A stretch of 64,000 nt of DNA from contig JABAKD010000019.1 of assembly GCA_012845835.1 (NCBI GenBank), positions 5,122,994 through 5,186,993 on the forward strand. Direction: 5' to 3'. Positions within the stretch are counted from its first letter, which is position 1. Each line of letters begins with the position of its first letter. A program made the position numbers and the translations under genes. The stretch is from Undaria pinnatifida (Eukaryota; Sar; Phaeophyceae; Laminariales; Alariaceae). The notes below the pieces were generated by a model. That model saw only the letters and a program-made list of their open reading frames with translations, did not search any database and was not told the origin of the DNA. This document shows, in pieces, positions 29,601-39,937 of this stretch.

Positions 29601-32309
29601 ACCGCCACCACTACTGCCACCGCCATCGCCACTACCACCACCACTCCCAGAAGTATACAGACCATTACTACTAGTGATGCCGTCCGCCACCGCGCGGGCG
29701 GTCGTCGCCCCCCCAGATCTCGCCCCCGCCACCGCTCCCGCCGTATTTGAACCATACCCCGACAAACCATACGCAGCCCCATACGCGGCTGCCGCTGTCG
29801 AAGCCGACGTCGACCTATCCCTCCCGTTAGACCTACGCGAAGAAACGCCGACAGCCGACCACGAAGACGACGACGACAATTCAGATTCCAACCCTGTCGG
29901 TGCGCGCGATGAACTGCTCCGTGCCGTGGCACCCCCGCCATTTCCGCGACTTCCCGCTCTCCTTCCTGCTGCAGGGGCGGCGCCCGGCACCCGCTCGGAT
30001 CGTCGCGAGATCGGCGCGGAGGAGGATCTACTATGCGCCGAAGAAGAGGAGCCAGCGGTAGAGGCGGCGGCGGCAGCGGCGGCGGAAGGGCGGGAACGGT
30101 CCGAGTCTGAACCCTGAACCGAATCTTCCCCTCCTCCTGCCCCCGCCCCAATCCCCGCCCCCGTCATCTCGTGACGAGAGGAGCCGGTGCTAGGGGAAAC
30201 TCTTCTTGGGCCAGAACTGCTTCCTCCACCGCCCCCACCACCGCTACCGCCATCTAAACCACCACCACTACCACCTACACCGCCACCGTCACCGCCACCG
30301 TCACCGCCACCGCCGCCCCCACTCCCGCCCCCACTCCCGCCCCGGATGGCTGCTGCAACGGCAGCTCCGGCGGCGATAGCTTGATCGTTAACCCTGACCG
30401 GGACCGCCGGGCTCTTACCATGGATCCCCGCGAATTTCACGCCGCGGACACCGCCCGGAGGCGGGGATGGGCCGGCGTACGCTTTTTCCTGCGGTCCGGC
30501 ACTTCGAGAGCCGCGAAGGTCAAGCACCCGAACGATGCCATCCGATGCGCCTACAGCCAGCGTGAGGCCCTAAGCGTTTTACGGACAGGTGTGTGGATGG
30601 ACGGGGGGGGTGTGGTGGGGAGATGGGAGTATTGATGGGATTGTGGGTAGGGGTGGGGGAAGGGGGTGGGAGTGTGGGTGTGGGAGGGGAGGGGGGGGGG
30701 CTGAGACGGGGAACGACGTCCTAGGTTGTTGGAGAAATGGAGTTACCAAAAGATCGAGGGGGGTTGGACGCGATGAAGGGGAAAGGGGGTTCTGGCTCAT
30801 CCCGTTGGGGCTTCTATGGGTTCTAACCAACAACGATGTCCCCCAAAACAATCAACGCGAAATAAATAGTCAGGCAAGGCCGGGGGGGGGGGGGGAGGGG
30901 GGGGAGTAAAGAGGCTGCAGAATGCAATCCATCGGTCGGGCTCGAGCCATCCACAACCGCCACATACCGCGGAGGCGCGCTCAAGATGGACGGCGCAACG
31001 CGTAAGCGCAACGAGGTTAGCCGGGATTCCTGCCCTAGCTCCTGAGCTCCAAGAGCAAGCACGCCTATTGTAAGAGCGTATCAGATATATGAAAGACACG
31101 GACCGCCGCTTTACCACGTCTTCGCTGAGGCGAGGGAAGCTAAAGCGTGGCGGGCCTCTCGCCGTCCCTCCCACCTCTTCGCCGATATTTCACTTACTTT
31201 TTCTTCACCATCACCCTTCACTTCTAATTTCCAGCTCAACTCGTAGGAGGTTCCACCACCACAGCGAGATTCTGGACAAGCCTTGGTCACAGGCAAAGAT
31301 GTCGGTTGACGGCACTCTTGACTTTTGACGGACAGCTGTCATGGACCGCTTGATACTAAAATAAGTATATTACGTCTAACGAGCCCTTGACGGGTCAAAA
31401 CTAGACAGTTAACCGGACATCTATGGTCACAGGTGCAAACCCTCCCCCCCCCCCCCCCGGTACGCGCCTTCAATATTGTCGCCCATCCGGTTCAGCATCC
31501 CCACTGATCGTCGATCTGCATCGAGTATTGCCAGCTCACGCTCTTGTACTTTCGGGACGTCAATTCCATATGAAAAATTCCCTTGCGGAATTTGAACTCA
31601 CGCGTTTGACCTTTTAGTAATTCCGCGGCTTACCGCTGGAGCTATGACACCAGGGATGGCCGCGACTAGAAAATACATTCCACTCTAATTCAAACTAGTT
31701 TTCCCGAAAAAAACGTAGGTGCAGTCCCACAGGTCAGCTTCCCGCAGAAGCAGGTACCCCCTGTCCCCACCCCCGTCCCCCTCTGCCCTTGATGGTGATG
31801 ACGATGTCCTCATACTAGCTCATTTTCCTGAAATTTGGGCCCTGGTAAAAAAAAAGGAAAGAGGAATTCCGATGGAGCAAAAACACCTACCCTGGAACGA
31901 AATAATACGTGCTTACCTCATGGTGGAAAGACGCGCACGTGAGCGGAACGCCAATCTCCATGCTCTTCAACACCCCCCCTCCCGCGCCGCCGCCGCCTCC
32001 GCCACCGCCACTCCTTTGGCCAGCCCTGAGATCGATACACCACATAATGCCGTCGTGCCCCACGGTCACCAGCAAGTCGGGGTTAAACGGGTGGAACTCT
32101 ACGCACGCGGCTCCACGATGCTGTCCGGTAACGTGAAGAGGCGACGTAAGGTTTGGAGGGGAAAGGCGAGGGGAGGGAGGGCGGGGGAGGATAAGTCAAG
32201 TTGGCGGCTTCTCTATTGGACGGCAGGCACGGAAGAGGACGAAGATGAACACCAAGAACAACAAGAAGACAAAGAATATACCTGATATATATTATTATTT
32301 TAGTAACAT

Positions 32310-32364
<55 letters not shown>

Positions 32365-33001
32365 GAAACCCCTGCTCACTTGTGTCTTCATGTCCCGCAC
32401 GCAGGTCCTACTGTCCGTATCCCACAGACGAACCGCGCCATCCAAGTAAGAAGCCGCCAAGGTTGACTGCCCCATGGGAGAACAGGACAGTTCTGTCAAA
32501 CACGCGTGCCCTCCAGCGGCAGGCAAAGACGCCATCGGCTTTTTTAGCGGGGAAATCGGGGATAAGGGGCGGGGATGGGGATAAAGGACGGGGGCGGGGG
32601 TAGGGGACGGGATAGGGGACGAGGGCGGGGATAGATGTAGGGGATGGGAGGCGGGATGAGTGGATGGGGCGGGAATAGGAGATGGGGGCGGGGATAGAAG
32701 ACGGGGGCGGTTTCACGCGGTTGAATGGGAACGAGGGCAGCAGGGAATCGTAGGGACGCGGTTGAATGGGAACGAGGGCGGCAGGCAATAGTAGGGACGT
32801 TACATATTGAGGGTGTGTGTTTAAAGGGGGCAGGATCGGCGGGGGTTGGATGGCTGGGGGGGTGGGTAGGTGGGTGGGTCGGTGGCCGGGTGGGTGGAGT
32901 GTGGAGTGTGGAGGCAGAGGAGAAAAAGGGGCGTTCCTACTATGATACCAATATAATCCAGCGGCAAACCGAGTGAACGAGCGTCACGACGGCAGCAGCG
33001 G

Positions 33002-33032
<31 letters not shown>

Positions 33033-36000
33033 CACGGCGGCAACAGCAGTAGCAACACTCACAACCCACCAACAAATAAATAACAACCAACAAAACAAAT
33101 AACCAAACAACCAACCAAACAAACATCAATCACCTCTTCCGCCTCAGCGTCCACGACGCGATGAAGCAGCACCTTCCCGCCCTCATCTCCCGCCGCTATG
33201 CAGGCATCGCGGTCAAAGAACGTCAAGCACGTCACCGGTCTGCGGTGACCGCGCTTCGTTATCAAACCGGATTTCTTCCTAAGTCTCCAAATCTACGACG
33301 ACACATGCGGGACGGAGACGGACGAAGCGGGATGATGGGGGGAGGGGGCGAGGGGGGTAGGTGACGGCCGGCAGGGACAGCTCGCGTTGTCGTACCACGG
33401 GAACTGAAGGATGCGCCAGCTAGCGCTAAATTGCGAATGCAATTGAGTTCACTTGACACACGATATGTATGAAAATACGTGAAAGTGCGGTGAGGTTAAG
33501 CTTTATTTTGTCACCATCTGCTGGAGGATACTAAAAAGAAAAAAAAAAAGGGGGGGCAACGGCCGGTGGAGAAAGGGAAGGGGTGGGGTGGGGAGGTGCA
33601 CTCGGTACCACGCATTGCCGTAGTCCTAAAACTATAGACCCACGCATCCCTACACCCTATCATGCCAGGACGGACCACGTCAGGTTTTCGCCGACCGGGG
33701 AGGGATACAGACGTCAGTGTCGGGGGGGGGGAAGGCATCAGTGGGGGTGGGGGAATGGGGAGGGGGCAGACGTCTGTGGCGGAGGGGGGGGGGGGGGGTG
33801 GCACGCCAGGCGTCGGCGTCAACAACACGCCAACGAACAACGAAAACCAACACCAACACACCGATAGATATCATACTACGTATCAGCTTCTAGCGGACAG
33901 AAAAAAAGAACAGCAAACAAAACGGCTCGCGGCAGCATCGGCAACAACAGTAATACCGTAATTGTGCGAGTCATCGCACAGGCCGGAGTCATCGCACATG
34001 CCGGAGTCATCGCACCCCTGTGCGTTAATTTTTCATGTTTGGAGTCATTTAATTGATTTTCCGCACAGGGGTCGGAGTCATCGCACAGGGGTGCGATGAC
34101 TCCGATATCGGTGCCACCTTTGAGCGTGAGGTTGCATGCTGTGGCGTGTGGCCTCAGGATAAAAATTGTGCCACGATCCGTTTTTCTAGCGGTTTGTAAC
34201 CGGGGCTCACCGCTGTTTGTAGCAGGTGCATATCATACATACATGAGGAAAAACTCTCGCTTTTGTTATTCTTTATTCGGCGGTGATTTTTTAGTTACCA
34301 GTAATTCGCCGCTTTTGCCCTTTTCCGCCGCTTTTTTGTCGGTTGGGTTTTTTGTGTTTTTGTGCTGTGTGTGCTCTGGGTGCGGTACGGACGAACCGCA
34401 GGAAGGCAGGCACACAGGCAGCAGTGCCTATCAGTTTCCACCCTAGGGGTGTGTTCCGTGTAGCACATGGTAGAGTTAGGTATCGCACAGGGAGGACGTT
34501 CAAAAGGTGCGCCACCAGTACAGCAGTGGGGGGTGTGGTTTCCTCCGTATCGCACATACATGTCGGCCGCACAGGGGTGTGCGCACACATCACAGCACGG
34601 CAGGGTGTTTGATTTGCTCGGAATCGCACATGTAGGAATTACCGCACAGGGGTGTGCGTTCACATCACAGCATGGCAGGGTGTGTGATTTGTTCAGAGTC
34701 GCACATGTCGGAGTTACCGCACAGGGGTGTGCGTCAGAACGGGAAATCAAATCACTTAATTCATTTTCCGCACAGGGGCCGGAGTCATCGCACATGCCGG
34801 AGTTATCGCACCCCTGTGCGATAAAATCAAAGTTATTAATAGGAATCATTTAAAAATCGATCGCACGGGGGTGCGATGACTCGCACAATTACGGTAGCTT
34901 ACATACCCTTGAATCTTGGGCGCATTTTCATAGGCGGGCATAAAACATCAAGATTCGATCCTGAACCCTGACCAGAGACTTCCCGCCGCAGAATTACACC
35001 GAAACGGAACATCACGCCGCAAAAGTAACTTCCCCGCGCTTCGCCCTTACATACCTGGACGATGCCCGCGTCTCCCGCAGCCGCCAGCAATCGCGACGAG
35101 TTGGAGAACATTACCGCATGAAACGGCTTCTGCTCCAAGGAAAAAAATCACACCATGAGATTAAAAGCGCGGTGCGGTTGGGCGGGGTGACGGAGATAGA
35201 AAAAGTGCGGCAAGAGGAAAGTGCCGCACGATTGAGTGGGGTGGGGGATGAGAGGGATGCAAAAAGCGCGGCCAGAAAAATAGTGCGGCGTCATTGGGTG
35301 GGGTGGGGGGGACAGAAAAAGTGCGGCGAGATAAAACGTGCAGCGTGATTGGGTGGGGTGAAGGGGATTAAAAAGTACGGCGAGAAAACAAAAGTGCGAT
35401 GTGATTGGGTGGGGTGAGAGGGATGGAAGTAGCGCGGCGAGATCCAAAAGTAAAGCGTGATCGGGTGGTATGACGGGGATAGAAAAAGTGCGGCGAGACA
35501 ACGCGTGCGGCGTGATTGGGTGGGGTGGGGTGGACGTAAAAAGTGCGGCAAGATAAAAACTGCGGTGTGATTGGGTGGGGTGAAGAGATGGGTTGGTGGG
35601 TTCGAGAAAATCGGTGTCCTGCGATGGGACCCCGGGTCAGAGAGGTGAGCCGGGGCGTGCGATTAAACGGCAATGGCGACGACATCGACAGCGATATCGA
35701 CGACAAAGGCAACAACAGCGATATCGGCATCGGGAAAAACGACAACAGCGTCAATGTCAGTGGCGACAAAAGAGAGTACGCCAACGACAATAGAAAACAC
35801 GGAAAGACCAGTACAAACACCACAAACATCGCCACTAACAATACCAACATCAACAAAACAATCACCAAAACAACCAATGCCACCAACACCACCGACACCA
35901 ACACAACCACCAGTACCATATCAAACGCGAACACACTCACCATAACAACCACAAGCGCAAAAACAACGACAGTATTAATAGAACCAACGACCAACCGAAA

Positions 36001-37797
36001 GATAACAAAATATATTGAAAAAACGCTCCAATTTTCAACGTAACATCTTCTGTTGCCTCCCCCATCATCATCAATAGCCGAAAAAGCGGTAATGCGTTGA
36101 GCATCTCAGATAAGTAGTATATTTGAACAAAGTTCCCCTACTCCCCATCTCTTCATTCTCCCCGGGGGCATCGCTAAATCGTTCTGCCCGCGGGGAGAAC
36201 CAAGAGGATATGGCGGTAGTCCACGTAGAGCTACTGCCACGGCAGTACGTACAAGCCCTTAAAACACTGCTACATGCGCTACGTGCACAGCTTGTTTCAC
36301 TGTTTACCTAGCTACTGTCACAAAGAAGTTCGTATATACAGGCCCCTCCGACGCTGCTACAAGCGCTACGTATGCGCACTGACTGCGTAATTTTTTCACA
36401 CATCCGAAAGATGACGATCAAGATCATCTAGATCATGTCTGTGGTGTGATGATCTGTTGTGCAGCGTCTGTGTAGAGCAACTACGTATGCACACAGCCTG
36501 CGATTTTTTTTCACACGTCCAAAAGACGACGATCAAGATCATCTAGATCACATGTCTGTGGTGTGATGATCTGTTGTGCAGGGTCTCGTGTAGTGCGTAT
36601 CCAGCCCAAGAAACGTGTGCTATGATACCGTAGAACATGTAGACCACACCGTTCCCATCCGGCATCATGATCTACTAGGTCATGCAGGTCATACAGACGA
36701 GGAGAGCCACCTGCCCCCAAAAGCATAGATCGTGAATGGGGATCTTGTCTGTCCCTTGCGTGAACTTTACACTAAACAGCGTGTTGCTCGCATAGTGCCG
36801 GCACCTGCCAGCCCAAGATACCGGCACTATCCATGGCACCGGCGCTATTGGGGCTGCTCTAGAGGTTTGCCAGTCGCGCGAAGGGGCTTCACCGGCACCA
36901 TACATAGCAGTGGCATTATTCAAGCAGCACTATTGAGAGTCGCCCAACGTACGTACCTCTTTCACGCAAACCGCCGATAACGCTATCTTAGCCCCGTCAG
37001 GTCTAGACACTCTCACATGCCCATCGTCGCCCGACGTAGCCAAAAGTTTGGCTTCCCACCACAGCGGCCATCAGGCGTAGCAACAGACGGCGATGTCACG
37101 AGGTGGGCAAGAGGTTTCCGCCAAAAGGAGGGGACGCGGGGATGAAGGGGGGAATGTGGAGGGGGTGGAGCGGTGGAGAACAAGAGGATAGGAGAAGGGG
37201 AGAAGAGGGGGGTGGGGGAGGAAGCGGGGGGAGAGGAGAGAGGGGGAGGAAGAGGTGAGGGGAGTAGGGCGGGAGGGCGGGAGAGGAGGAGGGGGGGGGG
37301 AAAGGAGGGGGCGAGGGGACGAGGGGACGAGAGGAAGAGGGGGGAAAGGAGGTTCGGGCGAGGGGACGAAGGGACGAGAGGAGGAGGGGTGCAAGAGGGG
37401 GAGTGGGATGGACAGGAGGGGAGGAGGGGAAGATAAATTAAGGGAACCTGCGCTTGTCACAAACAATAACAGACAGGGTTTGCAGTTGTCATTTCGATGC
37501 GGCCGCAGCAGCACAATAAACAGCATTCTCGTACTCGTAGTGGTACTGCCGGTGCGCAAGTTGTACTCACTGCATACTGGTACAAGCTGCAGATATCGAT
37601 ATATCACGTGGTGGACAACAAGATATAACACGGGATGTGTACCCATATCGTGGGTGCTTACATTGGTTGTTCCAGCTGCAGCCAGAGCTTATCGTAGCCG
37701 CCACGTTGGCCGTAGCCAGCAGCCCCAGGCCTCTTCTCCCCCCCTCCCCCGTCTCCCAGAACTTGACGACATCCGAGCAAGCCGCGAGGATAGTCAT
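26494..37797 (-). CDS. NEDD1: NEDD1 (GCP-WD) orthologue, gamma-tubulin ring complex recruiter; multi-exon
   Basis: NEDD1 binds gamma-tubulin ring complexes through its C-terminus and targets them to centrosomes and spindles through N-terminal WD40 repeats. Exons (minus): 37797-37662, 37051-36957, 35132-35055, 33278-33134, 32510-32380, 32120-31917, 30569-28642, 27865-27754 and 26601-26494. Phases close exactly for exons 1-2-3, 5-6-7 and 7-8-9. Small exons are probably missing between 3-4 and 4-5. WD40 blades are readable (SDVVKFWE, LLATSGDDGHVRV, AAGDAGIVQ, AAGDEGGKVLLH, YLDGAVRLWD, VTVGHDGIMWCIDLR, AVGASDGIVRVLDLR). The order and wording follow animal and plant NEDD1. The C-terminal helix (RHEMRNLHVDMLRQFHSLQ, then AENQALRAENDRLRR) matches NEDD1's conserved NLQVEMIKQFHMQ...LREEN end. 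Between them is a 560-residue Gly/Ser/Ala-rich linker. Start ATG at 37797. Confidence 0.93.
27335..27430 (-). repeat. dispersed repeat family R1, copy 4 (reverse)
   Basis: On the minus strand reads TTTCGTGCATAGCCGTAGTC, TAGACCCACGCATCCCTGC and GGGACGGAGCCCGTCGGGTT, nearly identical in order to the copy at 7950. Lies in the last NEDD1 intron. Confidence 0.7.
27754..27865 (-). CDS. NEDD1: NEDD1 penultimate exon: gamma-tubulin-binding helix
   Basis: 112 nt; acceptor TTTCGCTAG before 27865, donor CAG|GTACGT at 27754. Reads SVLEQILSSHVSSLREDL, then RHEMRNLHVDMLRQFHSLQ. This is the strongest single piece of NEDD1 identity in the window. Confidence 0.95.
27990..28182. repeat. GGGGT minisatellite and poly(G) run
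   Basis: About 120 bp of GGGGTGGGGT/GGTAGGGT units (28000-28112), then a run of some 17 G at 28161-28178. On the plus strand it is capable of stacked G-quadruplexes. It lies inside the intron between NEDD1 exons 7 and 8, so the transcribed strand of the gene is the G-rich one and the pre-mRNA is C-rich. Confidence 0.8.
28642..30569 (-). CDS. NEDD1: NEDD1 exon 7: last WD40 blade and giant low-complexity linker
   Basis: 1928 nt; acceptor CGCTTAG before 30569, donor GACAG|GTGGGC at 28642. Starts with LTLAVGASDGIVRVLDLRG, the final WD40 blade. Then about 560 residues dominated by Gly, Ser, Ala and Arg, with poly-Gly tracts at about residues 65-110, Ser-rich (SSSSWS, SSSSALLSLSLS) and acidic/basic patches. 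Vertebrate NEDD1 linkers carry phosphorylation sites; this one is much more repetitive. The two spare bases at its end complete a codon with exon 8. Confidence 0.9.
30600..30905. repeat. G-rich intronic low-complexity sequence
   Basis: Degenerate GGTGGGGG/GTGTGGG units and two poly(G) runs (about 30691-30699 and 30883-30902) just upstream of NEDD1 exon 7 (in gene orientation). Not coding. Confidence 0.7.
31415..31570 (+). repeat. dispersed repeat family R2, copy 2
   Basis: GGTCACAGGTG, a C-run, GGTACGCGCC and CAGCATCCCCACTGATCGTC match the copy at 9955-10100. It runs directly into the tRNA-like segment at 31577-31659, so the two may be one SINE. Confidence 0.5.
31577..31659 (-). repeat. tRNA-like segment (SINE head or tRNA pseudogene)
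   Basis: On the minus strand TCATAGCTCCAGCGGTAAGC forms an A-box and D-arm-like start, and GAGTTCAAATTCCGC a B-box and T-arm-like end. The acceptor stem does not pair, so I do not call a functional tRNA. Lies in an NEDD1 intron. Confidence 0.55.
31917..32120 (-). CDS. NEDD1: NEDD1 exon 6: WD40 blade
   Basis: 204 nt, phase 0 both ends; acceptor ACCGGACAG, donor GAG|GTAAGC. Reads HRGAACVEFHPFNPDLLVTV, GHDGIMWCIDLRAGQRS, a Gly-rich insert, and LKSMEIGVPLTCASFHHE. This corresponds to the FSPVNELLFVTIGLDKR...LTAVDF stretch of NEDD1. The Gly-rich insert lies in a blade loop. Confidence 0.93.
32309..32361 (+). repeat. (AAC)n microsatellite
   Basis: About 17 uninterrupted AAC/CAA units, 19 bp from the splice donor of NEDD1 exon 5, so the pre-mRNA carries a GUU repeat right after the 5' splice site. 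Confidence 0.95.
32380..32510 (-). CDS. NEDD1: NEDD1 exon 5: WD40 blade
   Basis: Reads HACLTELSCSPMGQSTLAAS, then YLDGAVRLWDTDSRTCVRDM and KTQ before donor CAA|GTGAGC. Matches NEDD1 SVRHLKYS...SDNGIVTLWDV. The acceptor (CTGGAG before 32510) is inferred. Confidence 0.9.
32540..33060. repeat. intronic low-complexity DNA with a CAG repeat
   Basis: GGGGCGGGGATA-type minisatellite (32560-32720), a GGTGGGTC-rich tract (32855-32905) and a CAG/CGG triplet tract (32990-33050). A short missing NEDD1 exon may hide here; I could not fix it. Confidence 0.65.
33134..33278 (-). CDS. NEDD1: NEDD1 exon 4: WD40 blade
   Basis: Acceptor GACTTAG before 33278; reads ITKRGHRRPVTCLTFFDRD, then ACIAAGDEGGKVLLHRVVD and AEAEE. 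Aligns with DHKDQVTCVTYNWNDCYIA and SGSLSGEIILHSV of NEDD1. The donor GAG|GTGATT is likely, though GTTTGT slightly further is possible. Confidence 0.92.
33590..33715 (+). repeat. dispersed repeat family R1, copy 5
   Basis: GCCGTAGTCCTAAAACTATA, GACCCACGCATCCCTAC and GGACCACGTCAGGTTTTCGC. Best match to the copy at 6583 and the reverse copy at 27335. Confidence 0.65.
33954..34896. mobile_element. 943-bp element with perfect 26-bp terminal inverted repeats
   Basis: The left end starts TACCGTAATTGTGCGAGTCA and continues TCGCAC; the right end is its exact complement over 26 bp. If the outer TA is the duplicated target, the element is Tc1/mariner-like (TA target site). The interior has multiple GTCATCGCAC / GTGCGATGAC words in both orientations, CGCACAGGGGTGTGCG palindromes and a ~75-90-bp tandem unit (34560-34735: GCACATGT.GG..., ACATCACAGCAYGGCAGGGT). 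No transposase frame is apparent, so it is non-autonomous. It sits in an intron of NEDD1 between exons 3 and 4. Confidence 0.88.
35055..35132 (-). CDS. NEDD1: NEDD1 exon 3: WD40 blade
   Basis: Exactly 26 codons, phase 0; acceptor CCTTGGAG, donor CAG|GTATGT. Reads QKPFHAVMFSNSSRLLAAAG, then DAGIVQ. Aligns with QKQTCVNLNSTSMYLVSGG and LNNTVNIWD of NEDD1. Confidence 0.9.
35160..35590. repeat. ~55-61-bp minisatellite, about 8 units
   Basis: Each unit carries GTGCGGCGTGATTGGGTGGG then GTGA.GGGGATAGAAAAA and GTGCGGCGAGA. Units differ by small substitutions. Lies in NEDD1 intron 2 just beyond exon 3. Confidence 0.9.
36366..36596. repeat. ~115-bp tandem duplication
   Basis: Two copies (36366-36480, 36481-36596) share CTACGTATGC, GACGATCAAGATCATCTAGA and GTCTGTGGTGTGATGATCTG. 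GATCATCTAGATCA includes a short palindrome. Intronic in NEDD1. Confidence 0.88.
36957..37051 (-). CDS. NEDD1: NEDD1 exon 2: WD40 blade
   Basis: 95 nt; acceptor GTGGGAAG, donor GAG|GTACGT. The first two bases complete a Ser codon with exon 1, then KLLATSGDDGHVRVSRPDG and AKIALSAVCVKE. Aligns to FLVTASSSGDKIVV of NEDD1. Confidence 0.92.
37150..37440. repeat. purine (GGGGAGGA) low-complexity tract in NEDD1 intron 1
   Basis: About 290 bp of almost pure G/A on the plus strand, hence a long pyrimidine tract in the NEDD1 pre-mRNA upstream of exon 2. Open frames here are compositional. Confidence 0.85.
37662..37797 (-). CDS. NEDD1: NEDD1 exon 1 with start codon
   Basis: ATG at 37797; 45 codons plus 1 nt, donor CCAAT|GTAAGC. 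Reads MTILAACSDVVKFWETGEGG, an Arg/Gly stretch and ATISSGCSWNNQ. Matches the LRFASSGDDIKIWD...ISSICWSSNN start of NEDD1. No stop-free extension upstream carries further homology, so this ATG is favoured. Confidence 0.9.
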
Positions 37798-39452
37798 GTC
37801 GCCTCACCCCGCTCGGACAAGCTCCGCACGCTCCGCCTCTTTCACTTCGCACTGGAAAGCAATTTTAAAACAAATATCAACTAGTTTCTCGTCAAAACCG
37901 TGGGTGCAGCAGTTCTCAAGGAGTTCACCTTGCTACGACTGCTAAACTGACCCCACACGAAGTCCAAGAAAGTTTGTAAAAAACTAAAGCAGGGCTGCAC
38001 TTCTGAAGGAGATAACTGCGCCTGGTCCTGGCCCCGTCCCGAGCGAGACGAGGTGTCGTGTCTCTCTCGCCTACCCCCAGGTGTGTTTTGTGTCGTCCTG
38101 CGCGAGGTGTGGTGTCTGTCGCTTACTCCAACGTGCGTTTGGTGTCCAAAGTCTCAACTCCGGGTGATATGACCGGCCGCGCGTGTTGTTCTGAAGCCCC
38201 CAAGCCCTGGTGGGTGGCCTGCCCCCCCCCCCCTGTTGGTCGGACGATATGCTGCTCTTAATATTTCGTTGAATTTTAGGACAGAACGTGGGAGAGTGAG
38301 CCTCGATGCTCAACCTCTCCTGGCCGGTAAGATCTAAACGGCCATAAAAGAAAACAGAAAGGGGGAGAGGAGAGGAGATAAGAGAGGCTCAGGTATAACG
38401 CTTGGTTCGACAATTCCGAACGAAAACGTTTGGCATCGCCCCGACAACAGATGTTCAGCAGAAGGAAACGAGCTGCCGCAGCACAGAGAGGGCGGAGAAT
38501 GGAGCCTCCTCTCACACCTAACACTTGAGGGTAGATCAGGCAGAGCGGCTTTACACAATGCACAACAGAGACAGAGAGTAGCACATGGCGCGATAGGTCG
38601 TAAGGGACGAAAACCTAGACGGCGCAGCTGCTTGCAATCCTAGAGCTGCAGCACTAGTTGCAAGCTACGCGACTACGTTTCGCGGTTACGCGTTCACGGC
38701 CTCCGGGTGGAATCAGGCTATGACCCAATCAGAAGCCTAAAGCCCTAGACTAGTCCCAGAATGAGAAGGGCTGAGATCAGGGTGTGGGGTGTGGGGTGGG
38801 CACCAATCACGTGTGGTCTAATGGTTACAATCACGTGTGGTCTAATGATTATTGGGGTGGGTTCGACAACGACGTTCACCCTCAAACACTAAAATCCTGA
38901 TACTGTAATAGATAATACGTGTGGCTTGCAACTTAGTGCAGCAGTTCTAGGGTTACAAGGAGGTTTCGTCGAAAACCCAAGAGAGCGAAGAGTTTGAACC
39001 GCACCAACGTTGGTGACAAACTACTTGGAATTACTCGTAGTGTGGGGAAATGTTTGGAGTGCTGTACGAGTATGAGGCCATCTCTTATAATAGCGTATCC
39101 GAAACAGAAAATTAACGTTGTCGCATCGCAAATCCTGTTTGACTACATTAGGGACCCGAAAATGGTAATTCGGATATCGTTTTCTGATCGGCCTCCAGCA
39201 GAAAAAGGGGGTCCATATTCTGATGAAACCCCCATCCTAAATGGCATCCCGATTTGGTTCTACACATGTCATGGGAGGCAACAAGCTTCATAACAAGTAG
39301 GAAACAGTATTAGTACTATAGTAGTGGTACAAGACACACGCATCAGACACATCTATCTGTCTGCCGTTAGCACGCAACACGTATCATAGGCGTACTCGTG
39401 CTGCTGCTGCTGTGTCCCGCTATCCGCTGGCACACACCTCAGGCCTCACCAC

Positions 39453-39734
39453 GTGCCGATGGGATCGGATAGTGATGGTGACGACTACGAGAGCCTTGCC
39501 ACTCTCGCCGCAGTCGCGATTGCACCACTCGCCAAACACAGAGACACACTACTACTGCTACTACTACTACAACTGCTCGTATTTGTCGAGGACGAGGACA
39601 GCCGTCGTCTGCGACACGTCGTTGTTGATGCACTAGATCGAGGGGAGCGAGGAGGAAGACAACCCTCCTCGCGTGAGGCTCACGACGTGTTTTCCCTCGC
39701 CCCACCTACAAAGCTTCATCTGCGTGTTCGCTGA
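39453..39734 (+). CDS. hypothetical ORF, broken or partial
   Basis: Starts MGSDSDGDDYESLATLAAV, with a Leu-run (LLLLLLLQLLV), acidic/basic stretch and end. An adjacent frame reads SPHLQSFICVFAEMLWRSE and LLVVFRDNFVKK, suggesting a frameshifted coding fragment. An acidic Ser/Asp start followed by a Leu-run is seen at the N-terminus of some Harbinger-type transposases, but I cannot confirm it. Confidence 0.25.
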   Translation: MPMGSDSDGDDYESLATLAAVAIAPLAKHRDTLLLLLLLQLLVFVEDEDSRRLRHVVVDALDRGERGGRQPSSREAHDVFSLAPPTKLHLRVR

Positions 39735-39937
39735 GATGCTCTGGCGCAGCGAACTCGTGACGAGTATAAACGTGGTCGAGCGATCGCCATTGTTGGTTGT
39801 TTTCCGCGATAACTTTGTTAAGAAATAATCTGAAATTCGGGTTTTACTATATTTTTTTGTAGTTTTTGTGCTGTTCCTAAAGGCGGTTAGTGTGAGGGAG
39901 TACTGCTGTACAGCAGGCGAAATCGGTTGGCAGCTCT

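Noticed and set aside
28730..30117. Long plus-strand frames opposite NEDD1 exon 7
   Set aside because: Shadow frames of the GC-rich linker exon; the minus-strand frame is fixed by WD40 homology and by phase closure on both sides.
31577..31659. Functional tRNA gene
   Set aside because: A and B boxes are present but the acceptor and anticodon stems do not pair; treated as tRNA-derived repeat.
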